Positions 55,585 through 64,000 of a stretch of 64,000 nucleotides of DNA are shown one piece after another. A program made the position numbers and the translations under genes. The stretch is taken from contig OZ025216.1 of the NCBI GenBank assembly GCA_964019055.1, positions 2,788,501 through 2,852,500 of the forward strand, given 5' to 3'. This DNA is from Anthopleura xanthogrammica (lineage: Eukaryota; Cnidaria; Anthozoa; Actiniaria; Actiniidae). Under the pieces are notes generated by a model. It had not been told where the DNA came from and did no database searches. It worked only from the letters and a program-made list of their open reading frames with translations. How positions within the stretch are numbered: position 1 is the stretch's first letter; every line of letters starts with the position of its first letter.

Positions 55585-58500
55585 GGTGATGATGATGATT
55601 ATGATGATGATGGTGATGGTGGCAAATGATTATGATGACGATGGTGATCGAGGATGGCGATGATGTTGATAATGGTAATGATGTACTGCTGCTTCTGATG
55701 ATGATGACGATGTGAAGATACGATGATGATAATAGGGTTGATTGTGTTGATTAAGATGGGGGTGGATATTGGCGGTGTTGGTGGTGGTGGTTATGATGAT
55801 GATGATGCATATGATGATGACGATGCATGCTGGTGTTGATGATGATGATGATGATGATGATGAAGATGAAGATGAAGATGAAGAAGAAGAAGAACAATCC
55901 TTGTCACAACAAGCCTAACATTTTTCATATTTGCCCCAGGTATCCCTGATTCACAGTGCCATGATACGTTGGATGATAACAGTTCTACTTCGCCTTGCAC
56001 CTGACATGGAAGACAAAGACCTCGAGCAACTGGGTGTGGTCGATGACAAACTCAGCGTGGACTCCTCCATCGGTGGAGGAGAAATTTTACTCCAGTCAAC
56101 CACAGAAGAAATCCTCACACGAGCTAATCAACTTTTCGAAGAGTTAAACACGTTCTCTATGCAACTTACTAAATGTTGTACTGATTTGGTGGTCGATTCA
56201 ATGCAGGAAAGGTGAGAGATAATTATTTGCAGGTTTGGATTAGTTGGTTAGTGAAAAGAGCCCGTAGTTTGATGGGAATTGGAAAGCAAGGGTGGCGTAG
56301 CGGTACGCGGTGAAAGCGCTCGCCTCTCACCAATGCGACTCGTGTTCGAGTTGCGTCGTGCCATATGTGAGTAGAGTTGTTTGTTGGTTCTCTCCTGTGC
56401 TTCGAGGGTTTTTCCGGGTTCTCGGTTTTCCTCCCTCAGCAAAAATCGACTTCTAAATACCAATTGGAATTCAAGTGGATGAAGAGCCTAAATCCTATAT
56501 TTTAATATGATTCCTATCGATCGCACACACTTATTGACGTTCTGTCACCTTGTATCGGGATGCCAGCCTTGTAGTTGAATGAACTGGTATGCACAATAGA
56601 AAGCACAATAGATAGCTAAGAGCAGGTTTTGTATGACTATAAAAAATTTACTGATCGAGCCTTGCCGTGACCGTGTCAATGCCGTGCCGTGCATGAAAAC
56701 ATTCGAAATTTCGTGTCGTGTCCGCGCCGCGCCTTAGAGCGGTTTTCGTATGTGGGAAACGACGCGGCAAATTCGTAGTCGTACTGTAGCCGTACCGTAT
56801 CTTACTGTAACCGTAACTACGCGTTGTGATTGGATAAATTACTGGAAGACAATGGAAAGCCATTTCAATGTTACAGCATGTTGTATCGTGTGAGTGCTGT
56901 AAGCCAGTACCGTATGTTTCCCACTCATAAGAAAACCGTTCTAATCGTGCAGTGTGCCGTGACTTTTTACACTCATAAGAAATCTGCTCTAAACCGTGCA
57001 AGTGTCCGTAAAGCAGAGTTAAATATTATTGTTTTACAGACGAGATGAAGGAGACGAGCACGCTGACATGGAGTTCAAAGATCTCAAGCGACTCACCACT
57101 GAGTTCCAAGGTTGGACACACACAGCAAAGCTACTGATGGAGGAAGTAACGGGAGAACAATATATGGAAGAAGAGAAACCAAACAAAACCAAAAGGGAGA
57201 AGGACGAGAGTTCAACAGCAACACCGGAAACTGATATTGTTCTGTCTGTTGAGGTAAGGATCTTAAAGTGAACGGGTCATACATTATAGACCTTTTTGTC
57301 TTGGACGTAATGTTTTCACATGCATGTCTGAACACAACAGTCAAAAGGATTGCATCAAAACTGAACTTGATGTAGTTGAAGACTTGTGTGTGTCTGTGGG
57401 CGGAAAAGGGTAGAAGAGGGCGGAAACTGTCTGGAGTCTGGAGTAGAAGTCAGTATGTTGTTTGAAGTGTGAGAAAATGAGAGGAATGAGATGAAAAGTA
57501 TCAACTACATGCTTTATTTTTTTAAATTTTTTACTACTGTTTTCACTGCTACGTGCTGATCGAGGCAACAATGGAAATCAGGCAATACACTGCTGTCAAT
57601 CAGAGTATGCAAAGGTGCCGAACAATGTGTTCGATTGACGGCAGTGTATTGCCTGATTTCCATTGTTGCCTCGATCAGCACGTAGCAGTGAAAACAGTGG
57701 TAAGAAGATATTTGATTTGATTTTCCAGCCACCTGATGATGGTAAAGTCTCAGCCGTCCAATCAGACGTTAGTGACAAGCCTACTGTCCCCACCCCTAAA
57801 GGGACACCAACACCCGAACCAACTAAAATCCCGACCACACCCGAACCGCCGGCAGCCGATAGTGATCGGTCTCCCTCGGGGGCCCAAGAAGAAGGAGATA
57901 AAACGCAGGATACTGAAGGAGAAAAAGAAAAAGAGGAAGACGAGAAAGATGAAGGATCGAAGATGCATGTTCTTTGTCATGATGATAATGTTCGAACTAA
58001 ATCTCTCGAGAACCTACCGATTGATCAGGTAAGATATACAGACCCCTTGCACGTGACATCAAAACAGCTCAATTTGGAGGACAAAACAAAAGAATTCAAA
58101 TCTCCTGAGAATTGGAAACGTATTGTTTTGTCCTCCAAATTGAGCTGTATTCCAACGTGCTGCAAGAGGTCTATTCATGTAGACTCCTGGTTTCATAATA
58201 TTGTAGCCTACATAGCTGCCAAAATTGTGATTGTGATCTAGATCGCCCACATGAAGGACGATCTTACTGAAGCTTTATCTAATATACTTTTTACTGAAAT
58301 GTTGTAGGAGCTGGGATTTCTTGATGTACAAGGGAGCGAAGCGCTACCTGGTAAGATATTCATTCAATTTTCTAAACATGTAAGGTGTAAATTAGAGCAG
58401 ATTTCATATGAGTGTGAAAAGTCACGGCATACGGCACGGTTACGGCGCGGCGCCGACACGGCACGTAATATTGAATGTTTCCATACCCGGCACATTACTG

Positions 58501-59258
58501 ATACGGTCACGGCAAGGCGGGGTCCGTGCCGTAAGTTTTTCATAATCATACGAAAACTGCTCTATAAACGGTCGGTACTTTTCTTTGGGATTTTAAATGA
58601 AATATAAGCATGGTTACATTGCTTTACGCGTTCATTCTAAACTTACATCTATGATATATGACTGTTTCGTCCACAGATCGTTCTCCTACACCTGACACTA
58701 AGAAGGCCTTAGAAGCTTTAGCAGCAGTTGAAAGACTTCAAACACAGCTCTTGTAAGTTTGATATCTCTTTCCTTAGATTACAAAAGCTAAGACCACAAT
58801 CTTAAATAGAAGCACGGGTGTTGTGCAGTGCTATTCGCCGCCTATCACTAATCTCCCGCCTCCCTTTCCCTTGGCTTTCAAAACCGGCCTTTTTCGCTAC
58901 TAGCTCAGCCAATCAAAGCGCTGGATTTGTGATAGATTTGTGATAGTAGGTTCGTACAAATGACTAAGTTCTTTTCTACAGAGAAACCGAAGAACGTGCT
59001 CAAGCGGCAGAAGAAAAAGCAATCCAAACAGAAACTGAACTGAAACAAGCTCTTGAACGAATTCGTGCACTGGAAAGATCTGCATCACGTGCGAGTGCAA
59101 ATAGTACACTCTCTGCTGGTCACCAGACTCCTTCAGATCGACCAATCAGCAGTAAGGATTCAAAACGTCCCGTTACCCAGACTTCAACGGTGCACTCACG
59201 TTCTCCGTCCCAGCAGTCAGTTCGGGGTTCCACAAGATCCTCGTCTCGAAAAAAGTGA
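45557..59258 (+). CDS. AXDND1: Axonemal dynein light chain domain-containing protein 1
   Basis: Twenty-six exons join in frame: 45557-45880, 46429-46541, 46883-47063, 47541-47638, 48049-48105, 48349-48385, 48622-48693, 49039-49113, 50222-50316, 50684-50722, 50809-50862, 50957-51023, 51562-51599, 51873-51934, 52404-52576, 53052-53147, 53525-53583, 54109-54298, 54746-54915, 55168-55435, 55940-56211, 57040-57253, 57729-58028, 58308-58350, 58677-58752, 58982-59258. The product is 1149 residues; I recall about 1012 for human. Recognised stretches include [103 protein letters not shown] and [17 protein letters not shown]. Much of it is predicted coiled coil, matching the p28/axonemal dynein light-chain domain. 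Residues about 919-1018 (one exon) are a low-complexity Pro/Thr then Glu/Lys segment, and the C-terminus is Ser-rich. In mammals it is a testis/cilia protein required for sperm flagella; the exact role here is inferred. Confidence 0.92.
46001..46018. repeat. Poly-C tract, AXDND1 intron 1
   Basis: A C run of about 16 bases at 46001-46014, 120 bp past the first donor site. Nothing else is notable in this intron up to 46428. Confidence 0.6.
46562..46770. mobile_element. MITE with AGTCCCCTTCACA ends
   Basis: TAGTCCCCTTCACACTTCCC at the left pairs with GAACTGTGAAGGGGACTA at the right. Inner arms GACATGAGGTGATCATGACC / GGTCACCTCATGTC and ATTGCAAGG also pair. It sits 21 bp past exon 2. Confidence 0.7.
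47152..47385. repeat. CAT/CAC/CAG trinucleotide array, AXDND1 intron 3
   Basis: About 230 bp of CATCAT, CACCAC and a block of about ten CAG units. Poly-His, Ser and Ala frames across it are artefacts. Confidence 0.9.
47728..48000 (+). mobile_element. tRNA-derived SINE, copy 4, long form
   Basis: GGATGGTGTGGTGGTAAAAT head, GGTGTTCAATTCTCAG as degraded B box, then the shared body TTCTGACTCCAAGGG and TTTTTCCTCCCTCCTCTC. The tail GTCACACATGGACTGTATAG is shared with 53757-53912. Confidence 0.7.
48150..48310. repeat. CTGACTGACCAA degenerate tetranucleotide array, AXDND1 intron 5
   Basis: Repeated ACTG/ACCA units with CAACTGACTGACTGACC-type words. The array lies between exons 5 and 6. Confidence 0.8.
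49165..49990. repeat. Tandem array containing AAATGGCTTCCCATAAGAAT, AXDND1 intron 8
   Basis: Eight or more units of about 70-117 bp each contain AAATGGCTTCCCATAAGAAT, then CGTACCGTACTGACTTACAG and CACGTACACGGTACGA-like palindromic words. Two adjacent units (about 49560-49680 and 49683-49800) are nearly identical, indicating recent duplication. Inverted copies occur at 28320-28650 and 56760-56935. Confidence 0.8.
51236..51503. mobile_element. MITE family F, copy 2
   Basis: AAGGTGCGGTACTACGAGCA at the left; AATGTTGCTCGTATAACCCA at the right, partly inverted. Shares TTGCGCGACTTTGTTG and CGCGACAAGTTG with 39468-39722. AXDND1 intron 12. Confidence 0.65.
52030..52300. repeat. CATC then CTAC tetranucleotide array, AXDND1 intron 14
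   Basis: About 160 bp of imperfect ATCC/ACCC units pass into about 100 bp of CTAC units. It fills over half of the intron between exons 14 and 15. Confidence 0.9.
53165..53500. repeat. Two tandem diverged copies of a CACGGTACGGA repeat, AXDND1 intron 16
   Basis: GGCACGGTCACGGTACGGAT followed by GACGTCACCTCATT and CCAATCACGGC occurs near 53195 and again near 53305. The words resemble MITE family D interiors. Confidence 0.55.
53757..53912 (+). mobile_element. SINE 3' part (copy 5)
   Basis: TTTTTTCTTCCCTCCTCTCA, GTCATACATGGACTGTATAG and the TTGACCCCGTTGAGCTGC end match the tail half of the SINE at 47728. The tRNA-like head is missing. Confidence 0.65.
54313..54458. mobile_element. MITE family A, copy 3
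   Basis: ATAGATCCCTTTCAGGTGAC to CAAGGGGTCTATA, arms AGCTCAATTTGGAGGACAAA and complement. Directly followed by MITE B, sharing the TATAGAC junction. Just downstream of AXDND1 exon 18. Confidence 0.8.
54457..54652. mobile_element. MITE family B, copy 6
   Basis: TAGACCTCTTTACCTTGGGC and GCCCAAAGTAAAGAGGTCT are the cleanest ends of this family. The inner arms include CATTTCAGACCACGTGTCAT. Confidence 0.85.
55027..55105 (-). mobile_element. SINE fragment (copy 6)
   Basis: AATTGGAATTTAGAAGTTGA then GGTGGAAAACCGAAAAACTC and AAAAACCCTCGAAGCAAAG: the tail half of the SINE in minus orientation. It lies 60 bp before AXDND1 exon 20. Confidence 0.7.
55446..55885. repeat. GAT-rich microsatellite, AXDND1 intron 20
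   Basis: About 430 bp of GATGAT repeats with GGTGAT and GAAGAT variants fills most of intron 20 (55436-55939). Confidence 0.9.
56288..56470 (+). mobile_element. tRNA-derived SINE, copy 7, well preserved
   Basis: Head GGGTGGCGTAGCGGTACGCG, B-box-like GTGTTCGAGTTGC, body TTGTTGGTTCTCTCCTGTGC and CTTCGAGGGTTTTTCCGGGT, tail CCAATTGGAATTC. AXDND1 intron 21. Confidence 0.8.
56619..56990. mobile_element. MITE family D, copy 3, with inserted CCATTTCAATGTTAC repeat
   Basis: Ends AGAGCAGGTTTTGTATGACT and ATAAGAAATCTGCTCT. A second AGAGCGGTTTTCGTATG end lies inside at 56737, and the middle carries the GGAAAGCCATTTCAATGTTA unit known from 28320 and 49165. A compound element. It ends 49 bp before AXDND1 exon 22. 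Confidence 0.65.
57531..57703. repeat. Near-perfect 170-bp palindrome, AXDND1 intron 22
   Basis: Arms of about 70 bp pair almost perfectly, including ACTGTTTTCACTGCTACGTG / CACGTAGCAGTGAAAACAGT and GGCAATACACTGC / GCAGTGTATTGCC, with a short loop near 57615. It ends 25 bp before exon 23. Confidence 0.85.
58036..58173. mobile_element. MITE family A, copy 4, beside an AXDND1 splice donor
   Basis: ACAGACCCCTTGCACGTGAC to GCAAGAGGTCTA, arms AGCTCAATTTGGAGGACAAA and complement. It begins 8 bp past the donor of exon 23, so the exon frame runs on into the element if the intron is retained. Confidence 0.8.
58394..58563. mobile_element. MITE family D, copy 4
   Basis: AGAGCAGATTTCATATGAGT at the left and ATCATACGAAAACTGCTCT at the right, inverted. 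The interior is CACGGCA/GCCGTG rich. AXDND1 intron 24. Confidence 0.75.
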
Positions 59259-59539
59259 AAAGCGGTAAAATAAAAAGGCGAATGGTCGCTCTCCAATTTT
59301 CTTTATTATTGGTTGTGGGAGAAACCGTTATAAAATGATTTGATGCATAAATGCGTCTCAAATTTTTAATCTAAAAGATGTAATTTAGTTAACTGTGCTT
59401 TTCGGTGACATTTGAAAGAAGGCATTCAATAAAAAAGGGTCGCCCGAAGAAAGCTTTAAAATCAGACCTGTCCAATTCTTTAACGTTTTCTCCTAATCTT
59501 TAGTACATGTACCATCCGACGAGCATGTGATTTTCTCCC

Positions 59540-59795
59540 ATAGGACAATGCGCACCAACACATCAGTAATTTTTACAGCGCGACGCGCAAAAGTAGGACC
59601 ACATTTAATGTATTCGCATACTTCTATGCACGTGATTTTGTACTTTAAACAGACACATTTGATGCCAAGCTGTCTGGATTTACCAAAATATTTTAGGTGT
59701 GTAAAAACTCGTTTGGCAGCAAAAAGCCCGTGCATAGAAGTATGCAAATACATTAAATGTGGTCTTACTATTCGCATACTTTTGCGGTAAGGCCG
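59540..59795. mobile_element. Foldback element
   Basis: AAGTAGGACCACATTTAATG and GCATACTTCTATGCACG on the left return as CGTGCATAGAAGTATGC and CATTAAATGTGGTC on the right. It creates a false 162-codon minus-strand frame. Confidence 0.65.
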
Positions 59796-60260
59796 ATTTA
59801 CACGGTACGATTTTTTCTCACGACTGCCGCGCGCAACATACTGACGACACGAATCGCTTCGTATAAATCGAACGTACAATTTGCTTACGACTGTAAATGG
59901 CTGCGAAAACTTGGTGTAAGCATGTTGTGTACCATAGTAATACTTAATATCTATTTGTCCACTTTGATATTGCCATACCATCTTTGACTACGCACGTATT
60001 CCGGGCCACTGTAAACTGCACGCCTGTTGAGCCTATTGTTATCATTCTCTCAAAGTTCGCACCCAAGGTTAACTGTTTTAGGCCCAACCCACCATTTGGG
60101 TCGGTCGTCTGTCTAACACTTGCTACTAAATCAAAATTTAAATCTATAACTAAACTTTGGCTACTCAGGACATGTAAAAAAGCTGCAAAGACAAACAAAC
60201 GTGGAACTGATCTTTAATGAATTATTATTATTATTTATTTATTCATGTATTCATTCATTC

Positions 60261-60613
60261 ATCCATCCATCCATCCATCCATCCATCCATCCATCCATCC
60301 ATCCATCCATCCATCCATCCATCCATCCATCCATCCATCCATCCATCCATCCATCCATCCATCCATCCATCCATCCATCCATCCATCCATCCATCCATCC
60401 ATCCATCCATCCATCCATCCATCCATCCATCCATCCATCCATCCATCCATCCATCCATCCATCCATCCATCCATCCATCCATCCATCCATCCATCCATCC
60501 ATCCATCCATCCATCCATCCATCCATCCATCCATCCATCCATCCATCCATCCATCCATCCATCCATCCATCCATCCATCCATCCATCCATCCATCCATCC
60601 ATCCATCCATCCA
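60261..60613. repeat. Perfect ATCC array, about 88 copies
   Basis: About 353 bp of uninterrupted ATCC. It passes directly into a TCAC tract (60614-60648) and then about 190 bp of ATT-rich repeats to 60840. Long IHPS and MDGW frames on both strands are artefacts. Confidence 0.97.
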
Positions 60614-60646
60614 TTCACTCACTCACTCGCTCACTCACTCACTCAC

Positions 60647-60647
<1 letters not shown>

Positions 60648-60686
<39 letters not shown>

Positions 60687-60840
60687 GTGGTTATTGTTAT
60701 TATTATTATCATTATAATTATTTTATTATCATTATTATTATTATTATTATTTTTACTTTTATTATTATTATTATTATTAATATTATTATTATTATTAATA
60801 TTATTATTATTAATATTATTATTATTAATATTATTATTAT
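60648..60840. repeat. ATT-rich microsatellite
   Basis: ATT units with interruptions, including a higher-order AATATTATTATT pattern repeated four times at its right end. Confidence 0.9.
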
Positions 60841-61840
60841 AAGACAACCAAATATGAAACTGATGTTCAATAGCGAGACACCATTCAAATTATGCCTTAT
60901 TGAGAACCTTTTGGATTGAGCGGCTTTTAGATCCCTCTAACACGCTGTGATCCAATTATTCAAAACGCTACGAGTTCTCGAAAGGACGTGCGGTTCAATG
61001 GATCATAATTGGAACCATTCAGTCGGCGATACTCTCAACGTCTAACAGTCAACTCCAGCTATGCCTTCTTGCTGCGTAGATATTTGAACATCGACCCACT
61101 AGCAACACACACACACACACACCGCCATCAAAGCGCCTTCCTTTTATCCATTATTAAAACAACTGGCCAATCATCTTCGATGTTACTCTGCTTGCCGAGG
61201 AAGATTTGTTGGAGTTTATGATCCAAACACCCGGGATCTAAATAGCTCGTGATTTGCGCAAATGGATGAGAAAAAACGGCACACGGAAAGACGATTAGCC
61301 TGTTTAGCCTTGGGCTAAATTGAACGAGAAAAAGATTTGGACATGAGCTTCAATAAAACCCACGTGATCATACTAAGAATTCTTTATCTCATTGACCGAG
61401 CTAAAAAAGATGCTCTTCTTTATTTTGGCCACTATAATGAGGATGATTCCATCACGTGATTGTATCAAGTGACTATCATTGATTTTTTTAAATACCTGTG
61501 CGTTGTTTAAGGTAACATTGAATCAACGTGTCTAAATACCTTTAAATATCCCAACTTATGGCTACAATTAGATGACACACCTTAAAGGTCATTCCTTCCC
61601 AAGAACAATAACAAGAAGCCCGCTGTGTGACTGACCAGAACACGAGCGAGTAGGTCAAGTCGGAACGCTTTAATGTTCATATTTCAAAGTCTTAGTCATG
61701 CAATCTTTCCACAAAACGATTTCTAGATCCTTCTGGCAAGTTGATGCCAATAACGAGTTGCCCATTAATTATCAGAAAAAAATTTTCAAAGCAAAGGTTG
61801 GTAGCTGTTGAAGTTGATTAAATATTAATGTTATTCTGAA

Positions 61841-62030
61841 GCACGGGTGGCGTGGCGCTCCCACAAATTAATGCGCCCGGGTTCGATTCCCAGACCCAGT
61901 GTCGTATGTGAGTAGAGTTGTTTGTTGCTTCTCTCCTGTGCTTCGAGGGTTTTTCTCCTCGTTCTCCACCGGTTTTCCTCACTACGCAAAAATGAACTTA
62001 AAGATTTCAATTGGAATTTCAGTAGAAATG
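61841..62030 (+). mobile_element. tRNA-derived SINE, copy 8, best B box
   Basis: Head GGGTGGCGTGGCGCTCCC, then GGGTTCGATTCCC, an exact match to the tRNA B-box consensus. The body (TTGTTGCTTCTCTCCTGTGC) and tail (CAATTGGAATTTC) follow. Confidence 0.8.
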
Positions 62031-62042
62031 CTAAATTCCATA

Positions 62043-62288
62043 TATTTTATCTTCATTTTCTTACAGTGTGCATGAATCAAAAGACCGTGGGCACCCAGAA
62101 ACATTCCAGAAATCGTTTATCATTCGTTGAACAATATGAAACGATTCTCTAACTACACGAAGTTTATCTGTCTACAAATCAATTGAATTTCTCGCAGTTA
62201 GAGAGTCGTTTCAGATTGTTCAACGAGCGATACACGATTTCTGAAATATTTCTGGGTGCCCACGGTTTTTCGATTTGCACCGTAAGAA
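62043..62288. mobile_element. MITE with TTCTTACAGTGTGCA ends
   Basis: AAGACCGTGGGCACCCAGAA and CGTTGAACAATATGAAACGA on the left return inverted on the right (TTCTGGGTGCCCACGG, TCGTTTCAGATTGTTCAACG). The outer ends pair as TTCTTACAGTG and CACCGTAAGAA. Directly abuts the SINE. Confidence 0.7.
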
Positions 62289-62489
62289 TTGTCTGTTTTG
62301 GACGAACGACCTCTGAATAGATCCAGGATAGCGAGCGTCGCTAATTATTCCCACCAACTCGATAGGTCGGGGCGGGATAAAATATTGTAATCGATCGCAC
62401 TATAATGCTAACTCATCAAAGCGCCCGATCATGATTGAACCCCTGCAAGTCCTTTTACACTCTGTTTCGAATTTGCTGCCTTAAAATAA

Positions 62490-62698
62490 TATAAGGCTGG
62501 CCCTACATGGTACCCGGCGGACAAATTTCTAACCAGTACATATCATTTACGCGGAACCGTCTCTTTAATTTGCACGGCTGGGCGCGTTTGAATTTTTGTC
62601 CGGATAGCACAAATCCTTGTAACCGAAATCGTAGTAAGCGTACATTTTTTTTGAACGATTAAATATTCGTCCGGTACCGTGCATGTAAGGCCAGCCTA
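62490..62698. mobile_element. MITE with AGGCTGGCC ends
   Basis: AAGGCTGGCCCTACATGGTA and CCGGTACCGTGCATGTAAGG / CCAGCCT are inverted ends of about 25 bp; about 205 bp long, non-coding. Confidence 0.65.
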
Positions 62699-63587
62699 AA
62701 AAAATGTAAAAAAATTCCTTGATTATCTTTTTGCACTCATTAAGCTTTTTCATCCAAAAAAACCAAACGGTATTTTGGGGTTTGAAGTCAATATTGGCTT
62801 ATAGGATAAGCAAGAAAACTTGATCTGAAACGGAAAGCGTCCTTGGTTAGCACGGAATTAATAAAGCACTGATGAAAAGTAGGATGATATTTTGATAATA
62901 TTTTTATTTTTCTCTTAAAAATAAGAAGGGAATCCGATCAAGGAATGGCACAAAAACGGAAAAAAAGCCCATTGAAAACTAAAGAAGAAGCCGCAAACTA
63001 CGTACACGCCCCCAGAAGTACGGCGCAAGGAAACTTGGGGGTTGAAATAAAGGCGAGTCATTTGCGTCGGATCTAGACCACGCATTCTTGGAGAATCGTA
63101 TAAGACTGAATTAAATTTATATCAAAGACGTTCCAAACTGACCGAAGATAAAGCGAAATGTTGTGAAAATAAAATCATGAAGGTACTAAGGATTCTAGGT
63201 TTGTAGCACAACTGAAGCTGACAAGATGCTGTGGAAACAACTTTCATATCATTACTCAATTTGCTTACACATAGTAGTCTCTAATTTTACTCTGATTCTC
63301 TTAAGTTGAATAATTATACGCTTAAAAATGATAAATGAAAGCAATAAAAGAGATTTAGCTTTCTAATGTTTTCGCAAGAGAAATGAACTAGTTCATATTC
63401 TCTTGGCTTTAGGCTTTGAGCCCTTTGTCTACTTCAAGAAGGTAAGGGTTCTTTTCCTCAAAGGTGGTGTTTAACATTTACTCATCTTTTTCATGTAATC
63501 TTTACACTGGCATATTCTGAGTCAAGATCATGTATAAGATACTGGAACACTTACTGAGCAAAGAGTATCGACTATTTGTTTTATTCG

Positions 63588-63719
63588 CTATTGATATTTA
63601 AGTATTTCCGCAACGTTTTCTACCCCGCCAAGGTTGTAGTCCAGTTCCGGCCAAAATCCGGCGTTCAAATTGGTACCCAAAAGCGGCAAAGTTGCGTCGC
63701 ATGAAATCCATAAACGGGC
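63588..63719 (-). CDS. Possible last exon of an unrecognised gene extending beyond the right edge
   Basis: On the minus strand a good acceptor (AAGTTTTTCAG) precedes an open frame of about 43 codons ending in TAG. It reads LWISCDATLPLLG, then TNLNAGFWPELDYNLGG and VENVAEIL. Composition is protein-like and GC is higher than in the surroundings. I do not recognise the family, and the upstream exons would lie past base 64000. It could equally be an old element fragment. An overlapping ATG-initiated frame (63598-63807) looks less protein-like. Confidence 0.35.
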   Translation of the reverse strand, partial: ARLWISCDATLPLLGTNLNAGFWPELDYNLGGVENVAEILKYQ

Positions 63720-64000
63720 CTGAAAAACTTAAACGCATGGATGGTCCACCAGAGAAAATACCAAACAAAGTCCAAGTATTATTAATTAATTGACTAATAA
63801 TTGACAATGAAAGCTTCCTTCAGGATAAATGTTGCCGCGCATGCAATTCGCAAATGACGGGCAGCGCCGGTACCGCTAACGCAACCTCAGCTGATTGTGA
63901 TCTATATATAACAAGTGCACCGCTATAAATCGTTTAAAAAACAAGGAAAGAATATTGATTTAGTTATTATCTCTTTGTAACTGCGAGTATATTAAACAAT
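63720..64000. other. Right-edge sequence, no feature supported
   Basis: AT-rich, with TCTATATATAACAAG at about 63900 resembling a plus-strand TATA box. No exon can be supported before the window ends. Confidence 0.3.

Larger units (their letters stand above)
59259..63587. other. Intergenic region downstream of AXDND1
   Basis: No supported exon. It contains AXDND1 3' UTR sequence (an AATAAA word at 59428), foldback elements, the ATCC array, a CA tract at 61107-61122, a SINE and two further MITEs, all listed separately. The remainder (61150-61830 and 62700-63580) is AT-rich with no structure I can name. Confidence 0.5.

Noticed and set aside
56280..56345. tRNA gene candidate
   Set aside because: Only A- and B-box-like parts are present and no full cloverleaf can be drawn; the downstream body shows it is a SINE.
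59493..59981. 162-codon minus-strand ORF
   Set aside because: It spans a foldback element whose arms make open frames; no domain and no splice context.
60201..60919. Long frames of repeating IHPS or MDGW residues on both strands
   Set aside because: They are translations of the ATCC tetranucleotide array; every frame is open because the unit has no stop codon.

Overview
The window is animal nuclear DNA, about 36-38% GC by eye. It has many short exons, GT-AG introns and a dense load of small inverted-repeat elements. I rebuilt the genes by hand by joining splice sites that keep the reading frame. A cnidarian, probably an anthozoan such as a coral or sea anemone, fits best: secreted proteins mixing ShKT, MAM, CUB, laminin-G, sushi and trypsin modules, two ciliary genes whose proteins resemble the vertebrate ones, and abundant MITEs. 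This is inference, and another early-branching animal cannot be excluded.

Layout: (1) 536-5559 minus, a secreted trypsin-like protease followed by seven sushi/CCP modules, running off the left edge. (2) 7693-21324 minus, 18 exons encoding an 840-residue HEAT-repeat orthologue of DNAAF5/HEATR2. (3) 21618-24297 plus, a two-exon KLHDC10-like kelch protein of 396 residues, divergent from DNAAF5 with 293 bp between start codons. (4) 25498-32516 minus, a secreted CUB-CUB-laminin-G protein of 459 residues. (5) 36690-42199 minus, a secreted ShKT-ShKT-Gly-rich-MAM protein of 308 residues. (6) 45557-59258 plus, 26 exons encoding a 1149-residue orthologue of AXDND1. (7) 63588-63719 minus, a possible last exon of an unrecognised gene.

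Two genes belong to motile-cilium biology. DNAAF5 is a cytoplasmic dynein-arm preassembly factor, and AXDND1 is an axonemal dynein light-chain-domain protein with an X-box-like motif upstream. They are not adjacent and I do not claim an operon. The three secreted genes are built from mobile extracellular modules, mostly flanked by phase-1 introns. Their domain orders are unusual: the protease lies N-terminal to the sushi modules, and two ShKT domains lie in front of a MAM domain.

The remaining sequence is mostly repeats. There are at least nine copies of a tRNA-like SINE, several MITE families with recurring copies, a hAT-like element with 89-bp perfect terminal repeats nested inside another MITE, a 57-bp minisatellite, and large microsatellites: ATCC about 88 times, CTGCT 24 times, and CAT/GAT, CATC and ATT tracts. 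No prokaryotic, CRISPR, rRNA or viral coding sequence was seen. Exon coordinates are manual predictions and may be off by a few bases where alternative splice sites exist.
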